From contig JAAKFF010000007.1 in the NCBI GenBank assembly GCA_011065165.1, positions 1 through 33,330 of the forward strand: 33,330 bases of DNA, in the 5' to 3' direction. Below are positions 24,875 through 32,122 of the stretch, one piece after another. The notes below the pieces were generated by a model. That model saw nothing but the letters and a program-made list of their open reading frames with translations. It had not been told where the DNA came from and made no database searches. The stretch's first letter is position 1. Every line of letters starts with the position of its first letter. The position numbers and the translations under genes are program-made. Source of the stretch: Chlamydiota bacterium. GTDB lineage: Bacteria > Chlamydiota > Chlamydiia > Chlamydiales > Simkaniaceae.

Positions 24875-25432
24875 TCAGCCAACATTGACATGTTGACCGT
24901 TCCACTGACCCCCTTCATAAGAATATTGAATACGTTGGCTATTAGGATAGTCCATAGGAGTAAGTTTGAGAATTTCCCAATGAACAGGCTCCACCACAAT
25001 CATTCCAAACTGAATTGGTACATCTGTGGGAGGAACCAAGTTGGAATGTTCTATAAAAGGACCTTCGACATCGTATTCATCATATATTTTCTTTATATCC
25101 ACACGCATTCTATCCCAATATTGTTGGAGCTGGATGCACTCAGATTCACCTGCTAGCAATGTTACTCTTCCTCTCAATACAATCTGCACTGTCATGTTCT
25201 GATTCAAAAAACAGATTGCAGCATTAGGATTTTCACGGAGTTGAGACCACTTTAGCGAACCTATATGCGACAAAAATATTGGACAACCACGTTTATTAAA
25301 CTCAAACATACGCATTGTCCTCAAATCTGGAGCATCATCTACTATGGTGGCAAACTGTCCCATTAACGGATTATCAGGATAATCGAAATCTTCATACAGA
25401 CTAGTCTTAATCTCAGCTGGTATCATCGACAC
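24875..25432 (-). CDS. Pyridoxamine 5'-phosphate oxidase-like FMN split-barrel protein
   Basis: A 185-residue cytoplasmic protein of the PNPOx-like split-barrel fold. The N-terminal half shows the flavin-binding pattern of the family: LRTMRMFEFN, then a strand with IFLSHIGSLKWSQL and ENPNAAICF, then VQIVLRGRVTLL. It ends without the classic C-terminal PdxH substrate motif, so it is unlikely to be the vitamin B6 oxidase itself; other members reduce heme, flavins or small aldehydes. The ATG at 25432 follows an AT-rich upstream region with a TTGACT at 25476-25471. No operon partner is seen. An accessory or acquired gene is possible. Confidence 0.83.
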   Translation of the reverse strand: MSMIPAEIKTSLYEDFDYPDNPLMGQFATIVDDAPDLRTMRMFEFNKRGCPIFLSHIGSLKWSQLRENPNAAICFLNQNMTVQIVLRGRVTLLAGESECIQLQQYWDRMRVDIKKIYDEYDVEGPFIEHSNLVPPTDVPIQFGMIVVEPVHWEILKLTPMDYPNSQRIQYSYEGGQWNGQHVNVG

Positions 25433-25478
25433 ATCTCTCTATTTAATAATTGCTATGGGCCACACTCATTAGTCAACC

Positions 25479-25499
25479 AAACAACCTGTAGGTTTGTTT
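25479..25499. promoter_or_regulatory. Inverted repeat at the split-barrel gene promoter
   Basis: AAACAACCT faces AGGTTTGTTT around a central GT, an inverted repeat with one bulged base. It lies just upstream of a TTGACT that could be the -35 of the downstream minus-strand gene. The shape is that of a small repressor or activator operator; no cognate regulator gene is in the window. Confidence 0.35.
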
Positions 25500-25562
25500 A
25501 AATAATTTTTTGTTCCGTCACCATAGCTGATATTTTTACCGACCCCTGAATGTACCGATCTC

Positions 25563-26444
25563 TCATTTAGTGCGCGCTTTCGTGGGTGTGCCTATGTGAA
25601 AAACAGGATTAAGTGGATCTTCTCGCTTGGCGTGATAGTAGGCGCCTCTATGATCTCCTTCAGTGAGCTTATTCAAGGTGAAAAGCATGGCACGCCTTGG
25701 AGAAGAGCTTCGATTAGGCTCTGAATAGTGGGGGATAAACGAGGTGAAAATGACAAGATCGCCAGGAGAGGTTTCAAGGGGAAACCAGGTGAATTTTTCA
25801 GAGTACTCAGGCTCGATCGATCCATGGTTCACTCCCCCTATTATATAGGGTAAAATGGCGCGCCTCGCCTCGAGCTCTTCACGATCGATTGCATCATCAT
25901 GAGCAAGGGGTTTCCACCACTCCTCAGCAACCTGCAAGCAACCATTCTCAAGGGATGCTCGATCGATGCATACCATCGCAGTCACATGACTCCTAGGGCT
26001 AAAGTTTTCATAAGCAGGGAAATCTTGATGGGGAGTAAACGCTCCTCCACCTGGCCATTTGAAGTTGAGCTTATCTTTAAAGAGAACGTAGGGCTCACCG
26101 AAAAGGCGCGTTAAAAAAGAGCTGACCGTTCCCTGGACAAAGTGGTGAAGATCGGGGTAGAGCGAAAGCATATCCTCTGTGCGGCAGACTTGAGAGGGAT
26201 CGCTCGCCTCGGGAACAACAATAAGCAGCCCCGGGATCTTCTGGTTCGATGGCAGTGCCAAGATGTTTTGAGCGTCGGTATGGATCTCATCTGCCCAGCT
26301 CTGAAGAAGAAGGAGCTGCTGCTCAGAGTAGAAGTTCTTAATCCAGAGATAGCCCTTCTTGTTGAAAGAGTCTCTCTGTTCTTGCCAGGTAGTAACGGCA
26401 AAACAGTGCACCGAACACACTATAAAAAAGAGTAAAAATTTCAC
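25563..26444 (-). CDS. PhyH-like Fe(II)/2-oxoglutarate dioxygenase with signal peptide
   Basis: A 293-residue phytanoyl-CoA dioxygenase-family protein. The metal triad is visible: His139-x-Asp141 in TPHQDFPAY and the distal His239 in FIPHYSEPN, with Arg250/Arg251 as candidate 2-oxoglutarate anchor. I set the start at GTG 26444 because GGAGG lies seven bases upstream; the longer frame would start at TTG 26468. The protein then begins with a clean signal peptide (MKFLLFFIVCSVHCFA), so the enzyme appears exported, which is unusual for this cofactor-dependent family. Substrate unknown. Ahead of it lies the long palindrome at 26501-26664. Confidence 0.85.
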   Translation of the reverse strand: MKFLLFFIVCSVHCFAVTTWQEQRDSFNKKGYLWIKNFYSEQQLLLLQSWADEIHTDAQNILALPSNQKIPGLLIVVPEASDPSQVCRTEDMLSLYPDLHHFVQGTVSSFLTRLFGEPYVLFKDKLNFKWPGGGAFTPHQDFPAYENFSPRSHVTAMVCIDRASLENGCLQVAEEWWKPLAHDDAIDREELEARRAILPYIIGGVNHGSIEPEYSEKFTWFPLETSPGDLVIFTSFIPHYSEPNRSSSPRRAMLFTLNKLTEGDHRGAYYHAKREDPLNPVFHIGTPTKARTK

Positions 26445-26500
26445 CCAAAAACCTCCATTGGAGAGCAACCCTAAAGCATGGGGTTTATTGAGTCAAACAA

Positions 26501-26664
26501 AGAGCCCTTGCAAAATTCCAGATCAGTTGATTCTTGAAGATGTTTTGACCAATTTGGCCCTTTGACACAAATTCACATACCCTTCTGGTAAGGTGTTTGT
26601 GTCAAAGGGCCAAATTGGTGAAAGAGACCAAGAAGCAACCATCTGGAATTTTGCAAGTGGCTCT
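26501..26664. repeat. 164-bp imperfect palindrome (possible MITE)
   Basis: The left arm 26501-26572 and right arm 26593-26664 are inverted copies around a loop of about 20 bases. The outer ends (AGAGCC, then CTTGCAAAATTCCAGAT) match except for one extra base, and the inner CCAATTTGGCCCTTTGACAC block is exact. The middle of each arm has diverged. No T-tract or coding potential is seen. It lies between the dioxygenase gene and cyoA, and 26445-26748 holds nothing else but promoter sequence. It could be a miniature inverted-repeat element or a long bidirectional hairpin. Confidence 0.8.
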
Positions 26665-26682
26665 AGGATCTAAATTTTTTTG

Positions 26683-26713
26683 TTGACGTTTGTTCTAGAC
26701 AATTAGATTTATA
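26683..26713 (+). promoter_or_regulatory. Candidate cyoABCD promoter
   Basis: TTGACG at 26683-26688 is followed by GATTTA (17-base spacer) or TTTATA (19-base spacer, 26708-26713). It lies directly after the palindrome and 36 bases before the cyoA start. The -10 assignment is uncertain. Confidence 0.45.
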
Positions 26714-26748
26714 CCTTGTAAAAGACGAAAAATAGCCCAGATGGAAAG

Positions 26749-27618
26749 ATGAAGTCACGATATAAAGTCATCCTATTAGTTCTACTATTTTTTGCATCGG
26801 TCGCCTTAACTGCGATCTATCTAAGTAGCCGTTCTGTTCCCGTCTTGGAACCTAAAGGGGTGATCGCAGTGCAAGAGCGTGAGCTTCTCATCACCGCATC
26901 ACTTTTGATGTTAATTGTAGTGATTCCGGTCTTTATCCTAACCTGGCTCATCGCCTGGAGATACAGAGAGAGTAACGAAAAATCAAAGCATAGTCCCGAC
27001 TGGGAACATAATAGTGTTGCAGAGTGCTGCTGGTGGGGGATTCCACTCATCATCGTCATCATCCTCGCTATTATCACATGGAAAACAAGTCATACCCTCA
27101 ACCCCTTTCGACCGATTGTAACAGGTAAGAAGCCGATAGAGATCCAAGTTGTCGCTCTTGAGTGGAAATGGCTCTTTATCTACCCCGAATATGGGATTGC
27201 AACGGTGAATTTCGTTCAATTTCCAGAGAAGACCCCCCTAAATTTTGAGATCACAGCTGATGCTCCTATGAACTCTTTTTGGATTCCCCAACTGGGGGGG
27301 CAAATTTATGCGATGCCCTCCATGAGAATGAAGCTGCACCTTCTAGCAAATGAAGTGGGTGACTACCGCGGCTCTTCATCGAATTTCAGTGGAAAGGGAT
27401 TTGCTGGAATGACATTTATTGCTAGAGCCAGCTCTGATGAGGAGTTTGAGCAGTGGATTGAGAGAGTAAGAGATTCCCAGAATCTCCTGACCTTTGAGAA
27501 GTATAATCAATTAGTGGAGCCAACTTCTTACGATCCTGTCGCTACCTATCGCTTGGAGCAGCTAGATCTTTTTGAGCGAATATTAGAAAAATATAGTCCG
27601 CCAGCGCGGTTAAAATAG
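26749..27618 (+). CDS. cyoA: Cytochrome bo3 quinol oxidase subunit II
   Basis: A 289-residue subunit II with two N-terminal membrane helices and a periplasmic cupredoxin-like domain. The connecting region WEHNSVAECCWWGIPLIIV and the domain segments VALEWKWLFIYPEYG, SFWIPQLGGQIYAMP and GFAGMTF are typical of quinol oxidases. The Cys ligands of a CuA centre are absent, so quinol rather than cytochrome c is the electron donor. E. coli CyoA is a lipoprotein; here no lipobox Cys is visible after the first hydrophobic segment. It is the first gene of cyoABCD, and cyoB follows after 2 bases. Confidence 0.94.
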   Translation: MKSRYKVILLVLLFFASVALTAIYLSSRSVPVLEPKGVIAVQERELLITASLLMLIVVIPVFILTWLIAWRYRESNEKSKHSPDWEHNSVAECCWWGIPLIIVIILAIITWKTSHTLNPFRPIVTGKKPIEIQVVALEWKWLFIYPEYGIATVNFVQFPEKTPLNFEITADAPMNSFWIPQLGGQIYAMPSMRMKLHLLANEVGDYRGSSSNFSGKGFAGMTFIARASSDEEFEQWIERVRDSQNLLTFEKYNQLVEPTSYDPVATYRLEQLDLFERILEKYSPPARLK

Positions 27619-27620
27619 GA

Positions 27621-29585
27621 ATGGGTATGTTTGGAAGACTAAACGAACACGCTTTGAAGCACGATTGGATCGAGTACTCTGCAGGGATCTCAATGCTCTT
27701 TGCCGCGCTGGTCGTCCTAGCGCTCATCACCTATCAAGGGCGTTGGAAGTGGCTCTGGAAGGAGTGGCTCACATCTGTAGACCATAAAAAAATCGGAGTC
27801 ATGTACCTCGTAGTTGCCGCTCTGATGCTTGTAAAAGGGCTGATCGACGCCCTCATGATGAGAATGCAGCAGGCTTTTGCTGTTGGCGACTCGATGGGCT
27901 ATTTAGGTGCTGAACACTTCCAACAGATCTTTACAGCCCACGGCGTCACGATGATCTTCTTCGTGGGAATGGGGATAGTCTTTGGTGTCATCAATTTAGT
28001 CTTGCCTTTACAAATCGGCGCTCGCGATGTCGCCTTTCCGTTTCTTAACTCTCTCAGTTTTTGGCTCTTCACTGCAGGGGGAATGTATATCCTCGTCTCC
28101 CTTATAATTGGGGACTTTGCCGGAACAGGATGGACAGCCTATCCACCTCTCTCTGGAATCAAATACAATCCGGGAGTCGGCGTCGACTACTGGCTCTGGA
28201 GCGTCCAGATATCGGGGGCAGGAAGCTTGATATCGGGGATAAACTTCCTAGTGACGATCCTGAAGATGCGCTGCCCTGGAATGACACTCCTAAAAATGCC
28301 TATTTTTGTCTGGTCAGCATTCGCGACGATGATTCTTGTAGTCTTTGCCTTCCCTGTTCTCACTGCAACAGTGGCGATGCTGACAACCGACCGTCTCATC
28401 GATACGAAGCTCTTCACCGCAGGTTATGGCGGGAACCCGATGATGTTCATCAACTTGATCTGGGCATGGGGCCATCCCGAAGTCTATATTCTCATCTTGC
28501 CGGCGTTTGGGATCTTTTCAGAGATCGTTCCAGTCTTCTCACGAAAGAAACTCTTCGGATACACCTCCATGGTATGGGCTATCGGTGCGATCACCCTCCT
28601 CTCCTTTATCGTCTGGTTGCACCACTTCTTTACAATGGGAGCAGGAGCCAACGTCAACGCCTTCTTCGGGATCATGACGATGATTATCGCCGTTCCAACA
28701 GGTGTTAAAGTCTTCAATTGGCTCTTTACGATGTACAGAGGACGCGTCAGTTTTACAACGCCGATGCTCTGGTTTATAGGATTCATTGTCGTCTTTACCG
28801 TAGGTGGGATGGCAGGTGTTCTAATGTCTATCCCTGGAATCGACTTTCAAGCCCATAACAGCCTATTTTTGATCGCCCATTTCCACACTGTAATCATCGG
28901 GGGAGTGGTCTTCGGCTTCTTCGCGGGGTATACCTACTGGTTCCCCAAATTTACAGGGTTTATGCTCAATGAAAAGCTCGGCAGATACGCCTTTTGGTGC
29001 TGGTTACTCGGCTTCCTCTTCGCCTTTTTGCCGCTCTATCTCCTTGGCTTCATGGGAGCGACAAGGCGGTTAAACCACTATGATACAGCGACAGGGTGGC
29101 AACCGCTCTTCATCGTCGCACTCCTAGGTGTCCTGCTCATTCTATGCGGAGTCTTTTTCCAAGGGTTACAGCTATATGTGAGTATCAAAAAACGTCATGA
29201 GAATAGAGATACGACAGGCGATCCATGGGATGGAAGAAATCTCGAGTGGTCCACCACCTCCCCTCCACCATTTTATAACTATGCTATCACGCCCGAGGTC
29301 GATCAGCGTGATCCCTTCTGGGTAAAAAAACACTCCAAAACGACGCCTCCATCGCATGAATATAAGGATATTCATATGCCAAAGAACACCTCAGCGGGAC
29401 TCTTTATAGGAGCGTTGAGCTTCGTTTTAGGGTTTGCCATGGTCTGGCATCTCTTCTATCTCGCAGCCCTCGCTGCTGTAGGGATCCTCGCAGTGATCAT
29501 CAAGCGCCTCTACGTGAAAGAGACAGACTACTATGTGACGGCTGAGGAGGTAAAAGAGATAGAAAGTAGGGAACAAAAACTATGA
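27621..29585 (+). CDS. cyoB: Cytochrome bo3 quinol oxidase subunit I
   Basis: Heme-copper oxidase core subunit of 654 residues that reduces O2 to water and pumps protons. Heme and CuB ligands are visible, each one position above the E. coli numbering I recall: His107 (FTAHGVT), His285 with Glu287 and Tyr289 (GHPEVY, the cross-linked His-Tyr pair), His334/His335 (WLHHFF), and His420 and His422 (AHFHTV). Quinol-site residues Asp76, His99 and Gln102 are kept; the Arg71 position of E. coli appears as Lys72. The gene overlaps cyoC by four bases (ATGA). Confidence 0.97.
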   Translation: MGMFGRLNEHALKHDWIEYSAGISMLFAALVVLALITYQGRWKWLWKEWLTSVDHKKIGVMYLVVAALMLVKGLIDALMMRMQQAFAVGDSMGYLGAEHFQQIFTAHGVTMIFFVGMGIVFGVINLVLPLQIGARDVAFPFLNSLSFWLFTAGGMYILVSLIIGDFAGTGWTAYPPLSGIKYNPGVGVDYWLWSVQISGAGSLISGINFLVTILKMRCPGMTLLKMPIFVWSAFATMILVVFAFPVLTATVAMLTTDRLIDTKLFTAGYGGNPMMFINLIWAWGHPEVYILILPAFGIFSEIVPVFSRKKLFGYTSMVWAIGAITLLSFIVWLHHFFTMGAGANVNAFFGIMTMIIAVPTGVKVFNWLFTMYRGRVSFTTPMLWFIGFIVVFTVGGMAGVLMSIPGIDFQAHNSLFLIAHFHTVIIGGVVFGFFAGYTYWFPKFTGFMLNEKLGRYAFWCWLLGFLFAFLPLYLLGFMGATRRLNHYDTATGWQPLFIVALLGVLLILCGVFFQGLQLYVSIKKRHENRDTTGDPWDGRNLEWSTTSPPPFYNYAITPEVDQRDPFWVKKHSKTTPPSHEYKDIHMPKNTSAGLFIGALSFVLGFAMVWHLFYLAALAAVGILAVIIKRLYVKETDYYVTAEEVKEIESREQKL

Positions 29586-30175
29586 CAGAGACGCACTATC
29601 CCGATAGCCACCACGATGTCTACTCAAAGACGACCTTCGGTTTTTGGATCTATATCTTAACCGACTTCATGCTCTTTGCCACACTCTTTGCAGCCTACGC
29701 CGTCCTCCATGACAACCTCTTTGGAGGCCCCCCCTTTAGCCAGCTATTTAATCTAGAACTTACCTTAGTCCAGACGCTCATCCTACTCGTCAGCACCTTT
29801 ACCATAAGCCTCGCCGGAGCATCCGCCCACCGAAAAAAAAGAGGCGTGACCATCACTCTCTTCCTCATCACATTCCTCCTCGGAATAGCCTTCGTATGGA
29901 TGCAGCAGGATGAGTTTTTCCGTTTTATAGAATCAGGTAACAGCTGGAGTAGAAGCGCCGCACTATCCGCTTACTTTACCCTCCTTGGCACCTTTGTACT
30001 GCATATCTTAATTGCTCTGCTCTGGATAGTTGTTCTGATCATACCAGTCTGCTTGGAAGGTCTCACACCTCGTAGCATTAAAAGGCTCACCTGCTTCAGG
30101 ATGTTCTGGCAATTCCTAAATGTCGTCTGGATTTTTATATTTTCAATCGTTTACCTACTAGGAGTGATCAGATGA
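29582..30175 (+). CDS. cyoC: Cytochrome bo3 quinol oxidase subunit III
   Basis: A 197-residue subunit III with five hydrophobic helices. The start FGFWIYILTDFMLFATLFAAY is the typical CyoC opening helix, followed by the GGPPF loop. The C-terminal helix contains FWQFLNVVWIFIF, standard for the family. Subunit III stabilises the core and has no redox centre. The ATG overlaps cyoB by four bases and the stop overlaps cyoD by four bases, so the operon is translationally coupled. Confidence 0.95.
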   Translation: MTETHYPDSHHDVYSKTTFGFWIYILTDFMLFATLFAAYAVLHDNLFGGPPFSQLFNLELTLVQTLILLVSTFTISLAGASAHRKKRGVTITLFLITFLLGIAFVWMQQDEFFRFIESGNSWSRSAALSAYFTLLGTFVLHILIALLWIVVLIIPVCLEGLTPRSIKRLTCFRMFWQFLNVVWIFIFSIVYLLGVIR

Positions 30176-30501
30176 TTGATGCACATCATGGATGGAATGT
30201 AAGCTATAAACCCCAGGTTATAGGGTTCATATTATCAATAATATTGACTCTGGCAGCCTACAGGATTGTAGCGCACTATCACCTATCGAACTGGATTTTA
30301 GCCGTCACAGTTGTTGGACTGGGCTCCGCGCAAGCTCTTATCCAGCTTATATTTTTTCTTCACTTAGGGCTGGAGACAAAGCCGCGCTGGAATGTGATGA
30401 TGTTTCTCTTCTTGGTACTCGTCAGCTTTATTCTAGTTGGTGGGTCGATATGGATTATGTACAACCTAAACTATAACGTCATGCCAATGGGAGAGAGATA
30501 G
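30172..30501 (+). CDS. cyoD: Cytochrome bo3 quinol oxidase subunit IV
   Basis: A 109-residue subunit with three hydrophobic helices, the normal size and topology of CyoD. The segments LGSAQALIQLIFFLHLG and WIMYNLNYNVMP are characteristic of the family. It assists assembly of the CuB site in subunit I. It ends the cyoABCD run; on the opposite strand a Cys-rich lipoprotein gene converges on it with a 3-base gap. Confidence 0.93.
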   Translation: MIDAHHGWNVSYKPQVIGFILSIILTLAAYRIVAHYHLSNWILAVTVVGLGSAQALIQLIFFLHLGLETKPRWNVMMFLFLVLVSFILVGGSIWIMYNLNYNVMPMGER

Positions 30502-30504
30502 ATG

Positions 30505-30726
30505 TTACTCTTTTTGAGAAATAGTATTGGAAGGGCAGCTTTTGCAATTGCAAGCGCACTCCGAGTTCTGACCACTCATCGAGCCGCAATTGCAACTCTC
30601 ACAACTGCAACCACAACCAGAAGAGGCAGTAGCAGCAGAGCTACAGGATGAACATTGAGAGTTGTTACAAGAGACTAAAACGCAGCAGCTAGCTATTGCG
30701 ATGAGAGAAAGGATAACTTTATTCAT
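30505..30726 (-). CDS. Small cysteine-rich lipoprotein
   Basis: A 73-residue protein with 14 cysteines. A lipoprotein signal peptide ends in LVSC, so Cys20 would be lipidated. The mature part has two clusters with nearly the same spacing, CGCSCESCNC (38-47) and CACNCKSC (57-64), plus Cys25 and Cys28. GAGG lies seven bases before the ATG at 30726, which supports real translation. The pattern resembles metallothionein or copper-binding clusters, and also the small chlamydial outer-membrane lipoprotein OmcA in size and Cys content, though no clear similarity to either is proven. It lies antisense between cyoD and cyoE, which suggests a metal-related role for the oxidase, as inference. Confidence 0.8.
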   Translation of the reverse strand: MNKVILSLIAIASCCVLVSCNNSQCSSCSSAATASSGCGCSCESCNCGSMSGQNSECACNCKSCPSNTISQKE

Positions 30727-30807
30727 AAGGATACCTCGTAAAATTTCACCTATGGATAGCAGAACACTCCCTTACTTTCAATAGAAACCTTAAACATTAG
30801 GAAGAGG

Positions 30808-31689
30808 ATGGAAAGATTATCAAGGCCAACAAGATCACTTGCAATCAGAGCCTACTGCGCCCTTGCAAAGCCCGGGATTATTATGGGTAACGCCCTAACG
30901 GCTGCCGGAGGTTTCGCTCTCGCATCGAGAGGACTCTTCGACTTCTGGCTCTTCCTAGCGACCATGGAAGGGCTCGCTCTAGTCATCGCCTCCGCCTGCG
31001 TCTTCAATAACTACATCGACCGTGAACTCGATGGAAAGATGGAGAGGACCAAAAACCGCCCCCTTGTTAAAGGGTTAATCTCTCCACGTAGCGCGATGGT
31101 GTTTGCTACTATTCTCGGGCTCCTCGGCACCCTTATCTTAGCCCTATTCACCAATCTTATCACCGTGATGGTCGCCCTCATTGGCGTTATCGTCTATGTA
31201 GCCCTCTATAGCCTTTCGAAGTACCGCACTGTCTATGGAACGCTGATTGGAAGCATCGCAGGTGCCACCCCGCCCGTTGTCGGTTACTGCGCTGTCACAG
31301 GTCAGTTCGACCTAGCCGCCCTGATCCTATTTACCATGATTGTGATGTGGCAGATGCCCCACTTCTATGCGATCGCAATCTATCGACTTGAAGATTATGC
31401 CAGAGGATCCATCCCCATCTATCCGATCAAGAAGGGGATTCTTGCTACCAAGATTCAGATGCTGCTCTATATCGTAGCCTTTATCGCCGCATCCTCGCTC
31501 CTGACCCTCCTTGGCTATACAGGGTACGCCTATCTCACTCTCGTAACCCTTCTAGGGGCAGTCTGGCTCTATCTCGCCCTAAAGGGCTTTAAATGCGCAA
31601 ATGATCAACATTGGGCACGCAAGATGTTCATCTTCTCGCTGCTGATCGTCACAGCGCTCTCAGTGGCGATTCCCTTTAGTGTACGATGA
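30808..31689 (+). CDS. cyoE: Protoheme IX farnesyltransferase (heme O synthase)
   Basis: Membrane prenyltransferase of 293 residues that makes heme O, the high-spin heme of the bo3 oxidase. The first Asp-rich motif NNYIDRELDGKMERT (about 67-81) holds Asp71 and Asp75, and the second region is YAIAIYRLEDYARG. The segment SLSKYRTVYGTLIGSIAGA is typical of CyoE/CtaB. About seven to nine membrane helices are visible. It follows cyoD after a gap that contains the oppositely oriented lipoprotein gene, so it probably needs its own promoter. AGGAAGAGG lies just ahead of the ATG. Directly after its stop, in the same frame, is the DUF72 remnant. Confidence 0.95.
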   Translation: MERLSRPTRSLAIRAYCALAKPGIIMGNALTAAGGFALASRGLFDFWLFLATMEGLALVIASACVFNNYIDRELDGKMERTKNRPLVKGLISPRSAMVFATILGLLGTLILALFTNLITVMVALIGVIVYVALYSLSKYRTVYGTLIGSIAGATPPVVGYCAVTGQFDLAALILFTMIVMWQMPHFYAIAIYRLEDYARGSIPIYPIKKGILATKIQMLLYIVAFIAASSLLTLLGYTGYAYLTLVTLLGAVWLYLALKGFKCANDQHWARKMFIFSLLIVTALSVAIPFSVR

Positions 31690-31869
31690 TTCATATTACA
31701 TGGACTCAAAAAAGCCTATCAGGGGAGTTATTCCCCCCGGGTTCTAGCCACCTGGGCAAAAAGCTTCAAGGAGTGGAAGAGAAAAGGGAAAGAGATCTTC
31801 TGTTATTCTGATAACGATGAAAAAGGGTATGCTCCTAAAAATGCTCTGCAACTAATCAAACTCTGTTAA
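31690..31869 (+). pseudogene. DUF72 (YecE-like) C-terminal remnant
   Basis: Fifty-nine codons and a stop directly after the cyoE TGA, in the same frame. The translation contains HGLKKAYQGSYSP, LATWAKSFKEW and SDNDEKGYAPKNALQL, the classic C-terminal signature of DUF72 proteins. Nothing upstream encodes the rest, and there is no start codon or Shine-Dalgarno, so this is the tail of a gene whose body was removed, joined cleanly to the end of cyoE. Confidence 0.82.
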
Positions 31870-31874
31870 GAAGA

Positions 31875-32084
31875 ATGAAAATCGTATTTTTAGGAACAAG
31901 AGGAGAGATTAAGCCCAAGAGCAAATCCCACCTTATGCATACCTCTACCCTATTGGTGCATAACAACCAGCGCATCATGATCGATTGTGGCACCACTTGG
32001 CTTGGGAAGATTAAGATGTCGATAGTTTCAACCTATATTCTTAATATGTCGAAAATAATGATAAAAATCAACACGACATGTTGA
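31875..32084 (+). pseudogene. Truncated metallo-beta-lactamase-fold N-terminus
   Basis: A 69-codon frame whose first 47 or so residues match the start of RNase Z-like or related MBL-fold hydrolases: MKIVFLGTRGEI, HTSTLLVHNNQ, RIMIDCGTTWLGKI. The metal-binding HxHxDH that should follow is absent; the sequence turns into unrelated AT-rich DNA. It starts five bases after the DUF72 stop, so the two were probably once a gene pair. The rest of 31690-32122 holds nothing else I recognise. Confidence 0.75.
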
Positions 32085-32122
32085 GGAAGATATAGACTTT
32101 CAAAGATGGTGAGAAATATGGG

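Noticed and set aside
28061-28708. 215-codon open frame inside cyoB
   Set aside because: Different frame of the same strand over the conserved heme-copper core; the composition looks like a frame shadow.
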